Assembly (NCBI GenBank): GCA_902702965.1
Contig: CACRXP010000067.1
Span: 1,079,814 to 1,143,813 of the forward strand
DNA: 64,000 bases
Source of the DNA: Spirometra erinaceieuropaei
Taxonomy: Eukaryota > Platyhelminthes > Cestoda > Diphyllobothriidea > Diphyllobothriidae
Direction: 5' to 3'
Below the pieces are notes generated by a model. The model had not been told where the DNA came from. It saw only the letters and a program-made list of their open reading frames with translations, and ran no database searches. Positions 55,790 to 64,000 of the stretch are shown here, piece after piece (the stretch's first letter is position 1; every line of letters starts with the position of its first letter). Position numbers and translations under genes: made by a program.

Positions 55790-58700
55790 GCCAGGGCCGC
55801 AGACGTCTAAACATGGTCGAAACAATCAAAATCGAAACAACAAGAATACCAATAACAACAACAACCATACTCATTCTCCTCATCCTACCTCTTCTTCCTC
55901 TACCTCCGTCTATTCTTCTGCCTATTCTTCTCCTTCGTCATCTTCTTCTCCATCTCCTTCCCGTCGCCCCACTCGTTGTCACCAGACTGGCAGGGTGAGC
56001 GCGCTCACTCTGGCAGCCTGGAATGTTTGTTTTCTTTTAGACAATCCGAGGAGCTACCGACCGGAACGAAGGACGGCGCTAGTGGCACGAGAACTGGCGC
56101 GCTACAAGGTGGACAACGCCGCACTCAGCGAGACCCGTTTCTCCGAACAAGGCAACTAGAGGAGGTAGGTGCCGGCTACACCTTCTTCTGGAGCGGTCGA
56201 CCCAGGGCAGAGCGACAGGACGCGGGTGTCGTATTCGCCATTCGGAACGACATCGTGGGACGACTGCCCTGTTTGCCGCAGGGCATCAACGATCGCCTGA
56301 TGAGCCTCCGCCTGCCTCTCCGGCGGGGGGGCCAATTCGACACCATCATCAGCGCCTACGCTCCGACCATGACCAACCCCGACGCCGTCAGAGACAAATT
56401 CTACGAGGACCTGCACGCCCTCTTGGCGACTGTGTCGAAGGCGGACAAGTTGATTGTCCTTGGCGACTTCAACGCCCGCGTCGGCACAGACCATAATGCC
56501 TGGAGAGGAGTGCTGGGTCCCCACGGTCTCCGCGGCTCAAACGACAATGGTCTGCTGCTTCTCCGCACCTGCGCAGAACACCGCCTCATCCTGACGAACA
56601 CGTTCTTCTGTCTGCCGGAGCGAGAGAAGGCCACCTGGAGGCATCCTCGGTCGCGTCAGTGGCACCTGCTGGACTATGTCCTCGTCCGGAAGCGAGATCA
56701 GCGGGACGAGCTGATGACGAAGGCGATCGCGGGTGTTGACGGGTGGACCGACCATCGCCTCGTCATCTCGAAGATGCGTATTCGCCTACAGCCTCGCAGG
56801 AGACCACAAGGTAAGCTGAATGTTGCCTTGTTGTCTTTGCATGCTCACCATCTTCATTTCAGCAATGAGCTAGCTCAAAGGCTAGACAACCTTCCTATCG
56901 CTGCCGACGCCGCCGCTGCCGAGAGCGCCTCCGTGGAGAACCGCTGGTGTCAACTGCGTGACACAGTCCAGTCGACGGCGGTCGCCGTCCTCGGTCGCGC
57001 TCCCCGCCAACACCAGGACTGGTTCGACGACAACGACGCCGCTATCAGAAATCTGCTTGCTGAGAAGAACCGCCTACACAAAGCCTACTTAGATAACCCC
57101 ACTGATGCCACCAAAGCTGCCTTCTACCGCAGTCGCCGCCAACTTCAGCAACGACTGCGCGAGATGCAGGACGCCTGGACTGCTCGCAAAGCTGAGGAGA
57201 TCCAAGGGTACGCGGACCGCAACGAATGGAAGAACTTCTTCTCTGCGATCAAAGCTGTCTACGGTCCGCCGACGAAGGGCACTGCTCCTCTCCTCAGCGC
57301 CGACGGCAGCACTCTCCTGACTGAGAAGACGCAAATCCTACAGCGATGGGCCGAGCATTTCCGAGGCGTCCTCAACCGCCCCTCCGTCATCTCCGACGCC
57401 GCCATCGAGCGTTTGCCGCAAGTGGAGACCAACGTGGACCTCGACCTCCCGCCATCTCTCCAGGAGGCCATCAGGGCCGTGCAGCAGCTCTCCAGCTGGA
57501 AAGCACCCGGATCGGACGCAATCCCTGCTGAGGTCTACAAACACGGAGGTCCCCAACTGATGGATCGCCTGACTGCGCTCTTCCAAGAGATGTGGCGTCA
57601 AGGTGAAGTCCCGCAAGATTTCAAAGACGCAACCATCGTGCATCTCTACAAGCGCAAAGGGAATCGCCAAGTCTGCGACAATCACCGCGGCATCTCCCTG
57701 CTGAACATCGCCGGGAAGATCTTCGCACGAATCCTCCTCAACCGCCTCAATAACCATCTGGAACAGGGCCTTCTGCCGGAAAGCCAATGCGGCTTCCGTC
57801 GTCATCGTGGGACCACGGATATGATCTTCGCCGCCCGCCAACTTCTGGAGAAGTGCCAGGAGATGCGGACCCACGCCAACTTCAGGAGAAGTGCCAGGAG
57901 ATGCGGACCCACCTGTACTCTACCTTCGTGGACCTGACGAAAGCCTTCGACACGGTGAATCGTGAAGGACTGTGGAAGATCATGCAGAAATTCGGCTGTC
58001 CGGAGCGATTTACTCAGATGGTGCGTCAGCTGCACGATGGTATGATGGCGCGAGTCACGGACAACGGAGCTGTATCAGAGGCATTCGCAGAGACCAACGT
58101 AGTGAAGCAGGACTGCGTACTGGCACCTACCCTCTTCAGCCTAATGTTCTCTGTCATGCTGATCGACGCCTACCGCGACGAACGCCCCGGGATCCGCATC
58201 GCCTACAGGACGGACGGTCACCTGCTGAATCAGCGGCGGATGCACTTCCAATCGCGCGTATCCACAACCACCGTTCTCAAACTCCTCTTCGTCGACGACT
58301 GCTCCCTGAACACCACCTCGGAAGAGGAGATTCAACGGAGCATGGACTTGTTCTCTGCCGCCTGGGAGAACTTCGGTCTGGTCAATAACACGCAGAAGAC
58401 GGTGGTGATGCACCAACCGCCACCCCACTCAGTCACAGCCCCCAACGCGCCGCCGCAAATCACCGTGAACGGAACCCAACTGCAAGTGGAGGAGAACTTC
58501 CCGTACCTGAGCAGTACTCTCTCCCGCAACACCAAGATCGATGACGAAGTCGCCAACAGGATCTCGAAAGCCAGTCAAGCCTTCGGTCGCCTCCAAAGCA
58601 CAGTTTGGAATCGTCACGGCCTTCAACTAAGCACGAAGCTAAAGATGTACAAGGCCGTCATCCTGCCGACACTACTGTATGGAACGGAGACTTGGACGTT

Positions 58701-59320
58701 GTACGCAAAGCAGGCACGCCGTCTGAACCACTTCCACCTCAGTTGTCTTCGTCGCATCCTGAGGCTGAACTGGCAGGATCGAATCCCCGACACTGATGTG
58801 CTGGAACGGACGGGAATCCTCAGCATCTACGCCATACTGAGGCAAATTCAGCTGCGCTGGAGCGGCCACCTTGTGCGCATGGACGACGAGCGACTACCCA
58901 AACGACTCTTCTACGGAAACGTCGCGACGGGTTCCCGCCGTCAAGGAGGCCAGATTTGCCGTTACAAGGATACCCTGAAGTCCTCCCTGAAACGCCTGCA
59001 AATCAACCCCACCAACTGGGAGGAGCTCGCACTCGATCGACCGACCTGGAGGAGGACAGAGAAGACAGACGCTGCGATCTACGAAGCCAACCGCATCGCT
59101 GCCGCCAAAGCGAAACGCGAAGCCCGCAAATCACAACTTCGCCCAGTACGCAACGCCGCCGCACAACCGCTTCCAACGTGTCCTCGATGTCAACGGACAT
59201 TCCGGGCACGAATCGGACTTGTTGGGCATCTTCGGACTAACTGCGCCTCTCGAACTGCACCAACCATCGTCCCCCGCCCGCCTCTTCCTCCCATCTCCGC
59301 CGCCAACTATCTCTGACAAT
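55790..59320 (+). pseudogene. LINE ORF: AP endonuclease and reverse transcriptase, frame-disrupted
   Basis: An Asn- then Ser-rich N-terminus (frame from about 55790) leads into ALTLAAWNV, the start of the AP endonuclease. A one-base lesion near 56150 shifts frame to the main run, which has [17 protein letters not shown] ([11 protein letters not shown]), WHLLDYVLV and [13 protein letters not shown] follows with [44 protein letters not shown] and SQCGFR. At 57838-57913 a 38-bp tandem duplication breaks the frame. The third frame continues with [14 protein letters not shown] (motif A), [16 protein letters not shown] (motif B, with Asp where Gly is usual) and LLFVDDCS (catalytic FVDD), then [20 protein letters not shown]. 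It ends in a single finger [21 protein letters not shown] third shift near 59230 separates the zinc-finger tail. Confidence 0.88.
57838..57913 (+). repeat. 38-bp tandem duplication
   Basis: Two copies with period 38 (57838 and 57876), each CCAACTTC.GGAGAAGTGCC continuing to GATGCGGACCCAC. They differ at one internal base. Because 38 is not a multiple of three, the duplication alone explains the frame change between the two halves of the RT. Confidence 0.92.
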
Positions 59321-59992
59321 TCTTCTGAATCACCACTTTCATCCTCCTCCTCTTCCTCCTCCTCCTCATCCTCCTCCTCCTCCTCCTCATCCTCATCCTC
59401 CTCCTCCTCGCCCACTGCTCCAACGGCGGCCGCTCAGGCGACTGTCCCACACACAGCAACCGACACTACCACCACCTCCCCCGACTCCAGCGATGAGGAT
59501 CAGGACTACACCTGCCCTCACCGCGACCGCACCTTCACCTCACGCATCGGCCTGGTCGGTCACTTGCGAATCCATCGCACAGAGACTGGCGAGCCAGTGC
59601 CTGGAGCACCAACCTACACCCACCGCACTCGCCTCCACTGCCCACACTGCCCTCGCACCTTCAGGCATCGCATTGGCCTATTTGGCCACATGCGCATCCA
59701 CGATAGCGGCCTTGACCGCACTCCCGACACACCCACCACATCCACCGTGCACACCCCCACCCTCGCTCCATCCGTCTGCTCCACCACCACCACCGCCTCC
59801 TCTTTAGCTGACACTGACACCGCCGACTTCTCATGCCCACACTGTCCACGCACATTCACCTCACGCATCGGCCTGATCGGTCACTTGCGAATCCATCGCA
59901 CAGAGACTGGCGAACCAGTGCCTGGAGCACCCACCTATACCCATCAAGCTCGTCTCAACTGCCCACACTGCCCTCGCACTTTCAGGCATCGC
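59219..59992 (+). pseudogene. LINE C-terminal zinc-finger array, cut by gap
   Basis: Continues the LINE ORF in another frame: a poly-Ser tract, an acidic DSSDEDQDY stretch, then four finger units. Unit 1 is [21 protein letters not shown] (the second Cys is Arg, so probably non-binding), unit 2 CPHCPRTFRHRIGLFGHMRIH, unit 3 CPHCPRTFTSRIGLIGHLRIH, and unit 4 CPHCPRTFRHR running into the gap. Units 1/2 and 3/4 are each separated by RTETGEPVPGAPTYTH, so the pair has been duplicated. Nucleic-acid binding is the expected role (inference). Confidence 0.85.
59342..59409. repeat. (TCC)n tract encoding poly-Ser
   Basis: TCC/TCA triplet run inside the LINE tail; in frame it encodes a serine run between RT and fingers. 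Confidence 0.9.
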
Positions 59993-60237
59993 NNNNNNNN
60001 NNNNNNNNNNNNNNNNNNNNNNNNNNNNNNNNNNNNNNNNNNNNNNNNNNNNNNNNNNNNNNNNNNNNNNNNNNNNNNNNNNNNNNNNNNNNNNNNNNNN
60101 NNNNNNNNNNNNNNNNNNNNNNNNNNNNNNNNNNNNNNNNNNNNNNNNNNNNNNNNNNNNNNNNNNNNNNNNNNNNNNNNNNNNNNNNNNNNNNNNNNNN
60201 NNNNNNNNNNNNNNNNNNNNNNNNNNNNNNNNNNNNN
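59993..60237. other. Assembly gap (245 N)
   Basis: Undetermined bases following the fourth finger. X runs in predicted proteins come from here. Confidence 1.
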
Positions 60238-60254
60238 TGTGTGTGTGTGTGTGT
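60238..60254. repeat. (TG)n microsatellite at gap edge
   Basis: At least eight TG units adjoining the gap; the gap was probably caused by this repeat. Confidence 0.85.
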
Positions 60255-60255
60255 T

Positions 60256-61045
60256 GTGTGGAGTGGCGGACTGGTGGGCTGGGGACGGGCTGAAACAGCA
60301 CCTTCCACGGCACTCTCACGCAAGTGAGAGACACGCCGTTCAACCCCCGTTGTGTGAAATCCTGGTTTTGTGTGTATGGGGGGCCAGGTCGTGCCGTGGC
60401 GCGCGCAGTCACCGTCAGTCGACCATGACAGCAACCGCGCCCATTTCCCACTCCAGTCTGCTGACCGGCTCGGACAGCGGCTGGGGTGTGGGAGTGGGAA
60501 GGGAGAGTGAAGTCGACGATTCAGCGCACCTTCCTCACGATAAACAATATGACGTGCTTGAAGCTATCACGGTGCGCTAAAAGCCGTGGCTTGGAAGGTT
60601 GCCAACTGACGGGGTACCTTGGACCTCCTCCTTAACGGGAGGCGGTATGAGAGTCAGGCTGCAATGGCTCCTTTTTAATGTGGCCTTTATGGCACTCCCA
60701 TCACAGTGTGGGATCCGAGCCAGACGTTGGCGGCACGCCCAGGTGCGGCTTCGGCCGTGCCAGCCTCCAAATCTCTCTTGTGTTGGTTGAAATCCTGGTC
60801 ATTTGTTGTGTGGACCAGGGGGTGTGGTGGAATGCCAAGGTGAGGATCCGTCCGAGCCATTCACCTGCGACCTCTCTCGTCTCCGGTCTTCTTGACACTG
60901 TCTTGACACCGGGCACAGGTGGGGAGGTGGAGAGAGTGTAGGTAGATGCTACGCAAGTCTACCGACACTATAAACCCCTGCGTAAGTCACCGTCCCTGCT
61001 CTCATTGCTGCTGCAAATGTGGGGCACACGGTGGACATCATCGAA
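60256..61045 (+). repeat. Composite dispersed repeat F-G, longest copy
   Basis: F part (60380-60730): GGGCCAGGTCGTG, TTCCTCACGATAAACAATAT, GCTAAAAGCCGTGGCTTGGA, GGCACTCCCATCACAG. G part (60730-61045): GGCACGCCCAGGTGCGGCTT, GAAATCCTGGTCAT, GTCTTCTTGACACTGTCTTG, GTAGATGCTACGCAAG, GGGGCACACGGTGGACATCA. Partial copies lie at 14830, 40230, 42480 and 45530. It is directly downstream of the LINE, as the 14830 copy is beside a LINE tail. Confidence 0.65.
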
Positions 61046-62362
61046 ATCGATGGTCGAACTGTCATCATATATTTACAGCGATCGCACCCCGTGTTATCAT
61101 TGGATCACGGACGAAAAATTAGTGACTCCCTCGTAATTGTTAGCACGAGCAGACCTCTGGTTCACGCTCTAGAACTTAGTACCCAGCATTCATGTCTAGG
61201 CATGCGTAAGCTATTTGTATTCAATGGCACGGCGAAGTCATTGATTGCCCTCGGTGCAGGCGCTGTGATATCGCCATCTGTGGAAAGTTTTAGAAATAAT
61301 CCTGACAAAATCAAACACCATAACGACCCTGAAGTGTGGGGGATATGACTCTTTTCTGGAGACTGATGTTGCCAAATATCTTTAGCAGGCAAGTCAATCG
61401 ATAACTTGGTCCCATGCTAAGACTTATATGAGAAAAGCCAAACGAAACGGCAGCTCAGAACTGCCTCAACTGTCAACGCCACCCAGATAAGAACAAAGGC
61501 ACTGTGTAAAAAGTCAGTTAGTCAAACCGACTCTAGCACCAGTCGGTGTATGTGCGTTGCATAAACACCAGCTTTAACAAAAGTGGATTAATTCGAGTCT
61601 AGGAAATGTTTAGAAAGTAGAATAACAATAAAAGTTAATGTATAAACAGAAGTATGACAAAGGGCTACCACATATCTAACGAATGAATTACTTTTTGCAG
61701 AACACTAATATTCCCTAGCAACAGCTCTAATTTCAATTGGGACAAATAAGTGTACAAATACTCGTGCCTATTCTTTTATCAGTTGACATAAGTGTGTTCA
61801 GCCGAAGTGTGCTACCATTCAAGGGGCGGAAGAAAACGGGAACGAACGGGGCTATGGCACGTCTGAGGGATCGTCCATCTCTTATTTTAAGGATGCCTAC
61901 ACGAAAATACTGAAAGTTTCCGCACCAATAAGCTAGTTCAAACTAGATGTTACCAGCCGGTGGAGATAAAATTTTGGAAGCCCGGTCGCTGACCCCAACG
62001 TTTGGAGGGAGGCTACGTGGCCGAAGTTCATGGAAAGTCAAAAATGTATCTTTGGTAGACAAAAGGGGAACTGAAGTGTTCACAGGGAACCAGTAGTGAG
62101 ATATTTTATTTCTGCACTTGTACATACACTTGAATGAAATGTTTCTACAACTGAACTCGATCCTAACCTTGTCCGTTTTGGCGACGTTTACATTTCTAGG
62201 GCCCAAAAAGAGGTTTCATGTTTCTGAAATTCCTGCCAAAAATGCCTGGAGTTATCCAGAAATACTTGGATTCCGGAATAAACCTGAGGCTTTAGGTGGA
62301 ACTTTGACTGCACTTCAAAGTCATCAACTTGATTGCCCTGTGTTTATTCTATCACAGATTTG
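61046..62362. other. Upstream of SELENOT: no gene recognised
   Basis: A 109-codon + frame at 61019-61348 starts inside repeat G and has no recognised family. The SELENOT promoter should lie in this stretch but no element is supported. Confidence 0.5.
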
Positions 62363-62796
62363 ATGGAGCGTTTTGCAACGTGTTTTATCGTTGCTGCCGT
62401 CGTTTGTGGCTTGCTTACTTTGCGTGATATGTCCGTCTCAGAACCGGATGCTGAGGACATAAAAGAGCTTCCCAAGCTTAAAAACACACAGAATGTCCTT
62501 CCCACGCTACATTTTGCCTATTGGTATGAATTTTGTTGTAATTTGTGCATGAATTTAGCATTTCCTGAGGGTACCAGAGAGCCTACGAGGATATGGCTAG
62601 GATAGTACACCAGCATTATCCATCCATAAACATCGAAGGCTCAACATATCCGCCGCCTCGCTGGCGATCCATTGTTGCATCATTTGTTCAAATATGTAAA
62701 TTTTTGTTGCTGGCAATGACGATCACCGGCGTAAACCCCTTCCCTTCCCTTGGCATTGAAACTCCGGGCTTTTTCACCTACGCTGTAGAGAACAAG
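62363..62796 (+). CDS. SELENOT: Selenoprotein T, N-terminal two exons (partial)
   Basis: ER-anchored thioredoxin-like oxidoreductase. Exon 1 (62363-62523) encodes a hydrophobic signal-like start MERFATCFIVAAVVCGLL, an acidic linker and VLPTLHFAY. Exon 2 (62559-62796) completes Cys54 and gives ISU-GYQRAYEDMARIV, so the redox motif is Cys54-Ile-Ser-Sec57 with Sec encoded by TGA at 62566-62568. It continues with PSINIEGSTYPPPRWRSIV, a membrane-prone stretch ICKFLLLAMTITGVNPF, and ends YAVENK with donor AAG|GTCAGT. The 133 residues cover about two thirds of the usual ~195. The C-terminal exons and the SECIS element must lie beyond 64000. The pattern LHF.YC.SUGY...Y is the signature of this family. 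Conventional ORF reading runs through the short intron and stops at the Sec codon's neighbourhood in another frame, which hides the gene. Confidence 0.92.
62524..62558 (+). other. 35-bp intron inside the CxxU Cys codon
   Basis: GTATGAAT...GAATTTAG, phase 2: TG before, C after. Removing it restores YCISUGY. Introns of this size are known in tapeworms. Confidence 0.88.
62566..62568 (+). other. Selenocysteine UGA codon
   Basis: In-frame TGA between TCC (Ser) and GGG (Gly) at the position of Sec in selenoprotein T. Recoding needs a SECIS in the 3' UTR, outside the window. Confidence 0.88.
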
Positions 62797-64000
62797 GTCA
62801 GTTTTCAATATACCGTTTCTTTTATAGCTGTCTTAATAACTATTGTCTATCTCGCCGCGTCATTGTGCTCACAGCGGCCCCGATTTGTTCTGTCAAACCC
62901 AGTACACAACACGAAACACCTCTTCGTCATCCACTTAGTGGCCAACGTTAGTGGCTGGACCAGGACAGAACTGTAGCCTGGACAGTGTCGGAGACTTTCC
63001 TTGTTGTGTACAAGGTCCTACTGAACTCCTCGATGATATTACTTGGGCGTATCTTCGCAGCAATGAAGGCGCTCTTTCTCCGTCTAGTTTGTTCTCTTAT
63101 GTCAAGGTTCTTTGTATACTTATTAAGGCCTCAGAATCGACTGCAGTCATGAGGTTGTTTATTAGCTGGCCGTCTTCTGTTACCGTTAGCTTTATTGAAC
63201 TCTATAAGTTACTTGGCGAACTTTGTACGTGGCGGAGACTGTCGCTGACCAGCATTACCTATGGTTCACTCTACGCTCTTGTTTGCTCTCGCTCCACGTC
63301 GGAGTCATCCGATAGAAATAACCGCGAAACGTTGGCGTTCCTAGGCGTCGGAAGTTGACATAATTGACCTACCGAACTATGTTGGTGTCTGTTTGTTTTT
63401 AATAAGACTAGTATAGTTGGTTCCGTGGTCCATAGAACCGAGGTTTGGTTCTGCTTGTTTCTTTCAACAGAAAGCATAAGTCGCTTTTTGGTTCCTCGTC
63501 ACTAATGCAGATTATTACGGTGTGCATTTCTAACGTTGTTAACTCTTGCTTGACGCGTGTAACCAGGACACATCAATGCGCAAGTTGCCGACGTTTATTT
63601 ACCTTCGCTAGAGCGTTCTCCGTATCTTTACTTCTGACCCTGTCGTCCCATCAGTAGTAAAAAGTTTGGCCCACGGCAGTCCCGTGTCTTCTTCGACAAT
63701 TGTTTCTGTTACTTTTTGACGCTTACCCATTCCTTGCGTTTGTCGGCCAGCCATATATTTGGTGGTAGACCCGGCCCAAAAAACCACACAAACATTGAAT
63801 AATGACGTATGTTTTCTTCCCCGCTTGGATCATCGCGCGTGTCTTTTATCGAAGTCATTCATTTGGCAGTTTGCTCAGCTCGTGTCTTAGGTTTAGTTTT
63901 CCGCAGCTAGCCGATCGTATATTCGACTTTTTTTGTTTGGGCGCGGATGCGATCTACAAATCTTCACTCGTCAGACGGCAAACGTCTCTCAACCTACACT
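62797..64000 (+). other. SELENOT intron 2 (continues past window)
   Basis: Begins GTCAGT. I looked for a following exon with the family's ENK...STGAFE...WSKL-type C-terminus and saw none by 64000, so the intron is at least 1.2 kb. The open frame that reads on from exon 2 (to 62976) is not conserved. Confidence 0.65.

Larger units (their letters stand above)
55225..60255 (+). mobile_element. Near full-length zinc-finger LINE
   Basis: Non-LTR retrotransposon with a GC-rich 5' region (55225-55790), one long ORF (AP endonuclease, reverse transcriptase, C2H2-like fingers) and a 3' end obscured by an assembly gap. A GT microsatellite follows the gap. Base composition (GC-rich, codon-like) differs sharply from the AT-rich flanks. 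The 55265-55810 frame is unrecognised and treated as 5' UTR. I recognise the family as high-copy in diphyllobothriidean cestodes (memory-based). The 3' terminus cannot be fixed. Confidence 0.85.

Noticed and set aside
55265..55810. 181-codon + frame upstream of the LINE
   Set aside because: Overlaps equally long minus-strand frames, has no motif, and lies where the LINE 5' UTR is expected.
61019..61348. 109-codon + frame before SELENOT
   Set aside because: It begins inside dispersed repeat G and shows no family motif.
62524..62605. Continuous ORF WYEFCCNLCMNLAFPEGTREP after SELENOT exon 1
   Set aside because: It reads through the 35-base intron and shifts frame. The spliced product matches the family and this one does not.
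63300..63350. GCGAAACGTTGGCG resembling a PLE ribozyme end
   Set aside because: No CTGATGA-type strand and no stem II are present upstream.
1..64000. CRISPR arrays, operons, prokaryotic mobile elements
   Set aside because: The window is eukaryotic: spliced genes, non-LTR and Penelope-like retroelements, and no evenly spaced short repeats.

Overview
The window is eukaryotic and almost certainly from a parasitic flatworm. Two intron-containing genes and many degenerate transposable elements are present, with no operons and no bacterial-type genes. I recognise the LINE at 55-60 kb (AP endonuclease and reverse transcriptase followed by repeated CPHC...GHLRIH zinc fingers) as a family abundant in diphyllobothriidean tapeworms such as Schistocephalus. 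That taxonomic call rests on memory and cannot be tested here.

Only two host genes can be supported, both on the + strand. The first is a complete serine hydroxymethyltransferase gene (SHMT, 27961-49851). It has eight exons encoding 497 residues. Its second intron is 12 kb long with a GC-AG boundary, and every PLP-site motif I looked for is present. The second is the 5' part of selenoprotein T (62363-62796, continuing past the right edge). A 35-base intron splits the Cys codon of the CxxU redox motif, and the Sec codon is an in-frame TGA at 62566-62568. SHMT is the folate/one-carbon enzyme; SELENOT is an ER thioredoxin-like oxidoreductase. They are simply neighbours, with no functional link visible.

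The rest is mobile DNA and unassigned sequence. From 1 to 27 kb the main component is a family of palindromic foldback elements of about 1 kb, with TA target sites and ends CAGTGCGTGACC or CAGTAGGTGGGC. One site is a three-deep nest (A1 inside B1 inside A2). SHMT introns 2 and 4 hold three Penelope-like (PLE) remnants, all antisense to the gene, and several short dispersed repeats. Hammerhead-like ribozyme motifs occur on the minus strand at 42.1, 43.3 and 54.4 kb. The 43.3 kb copy lies just downstream of a PLE coding remnant in the same orientation. Between the two genes there is an 1157-bp terminal-inverted-repeat element inserted into an old foldback copy, then a nearly full-length LINE. 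The LINE's reading frame is broken by a 38-bp tandem duplication, and its zinc-finger tail runs into an assembly gap.

Exon boundaries were set by hand from splice consensus and protein-family knowledge. Repeat boundaries are approximate unless terminal motifs are given. Long stretches (6.7-8.2, 15.3-17.3 and 21.0-25.5 kb) show nothing I can name.
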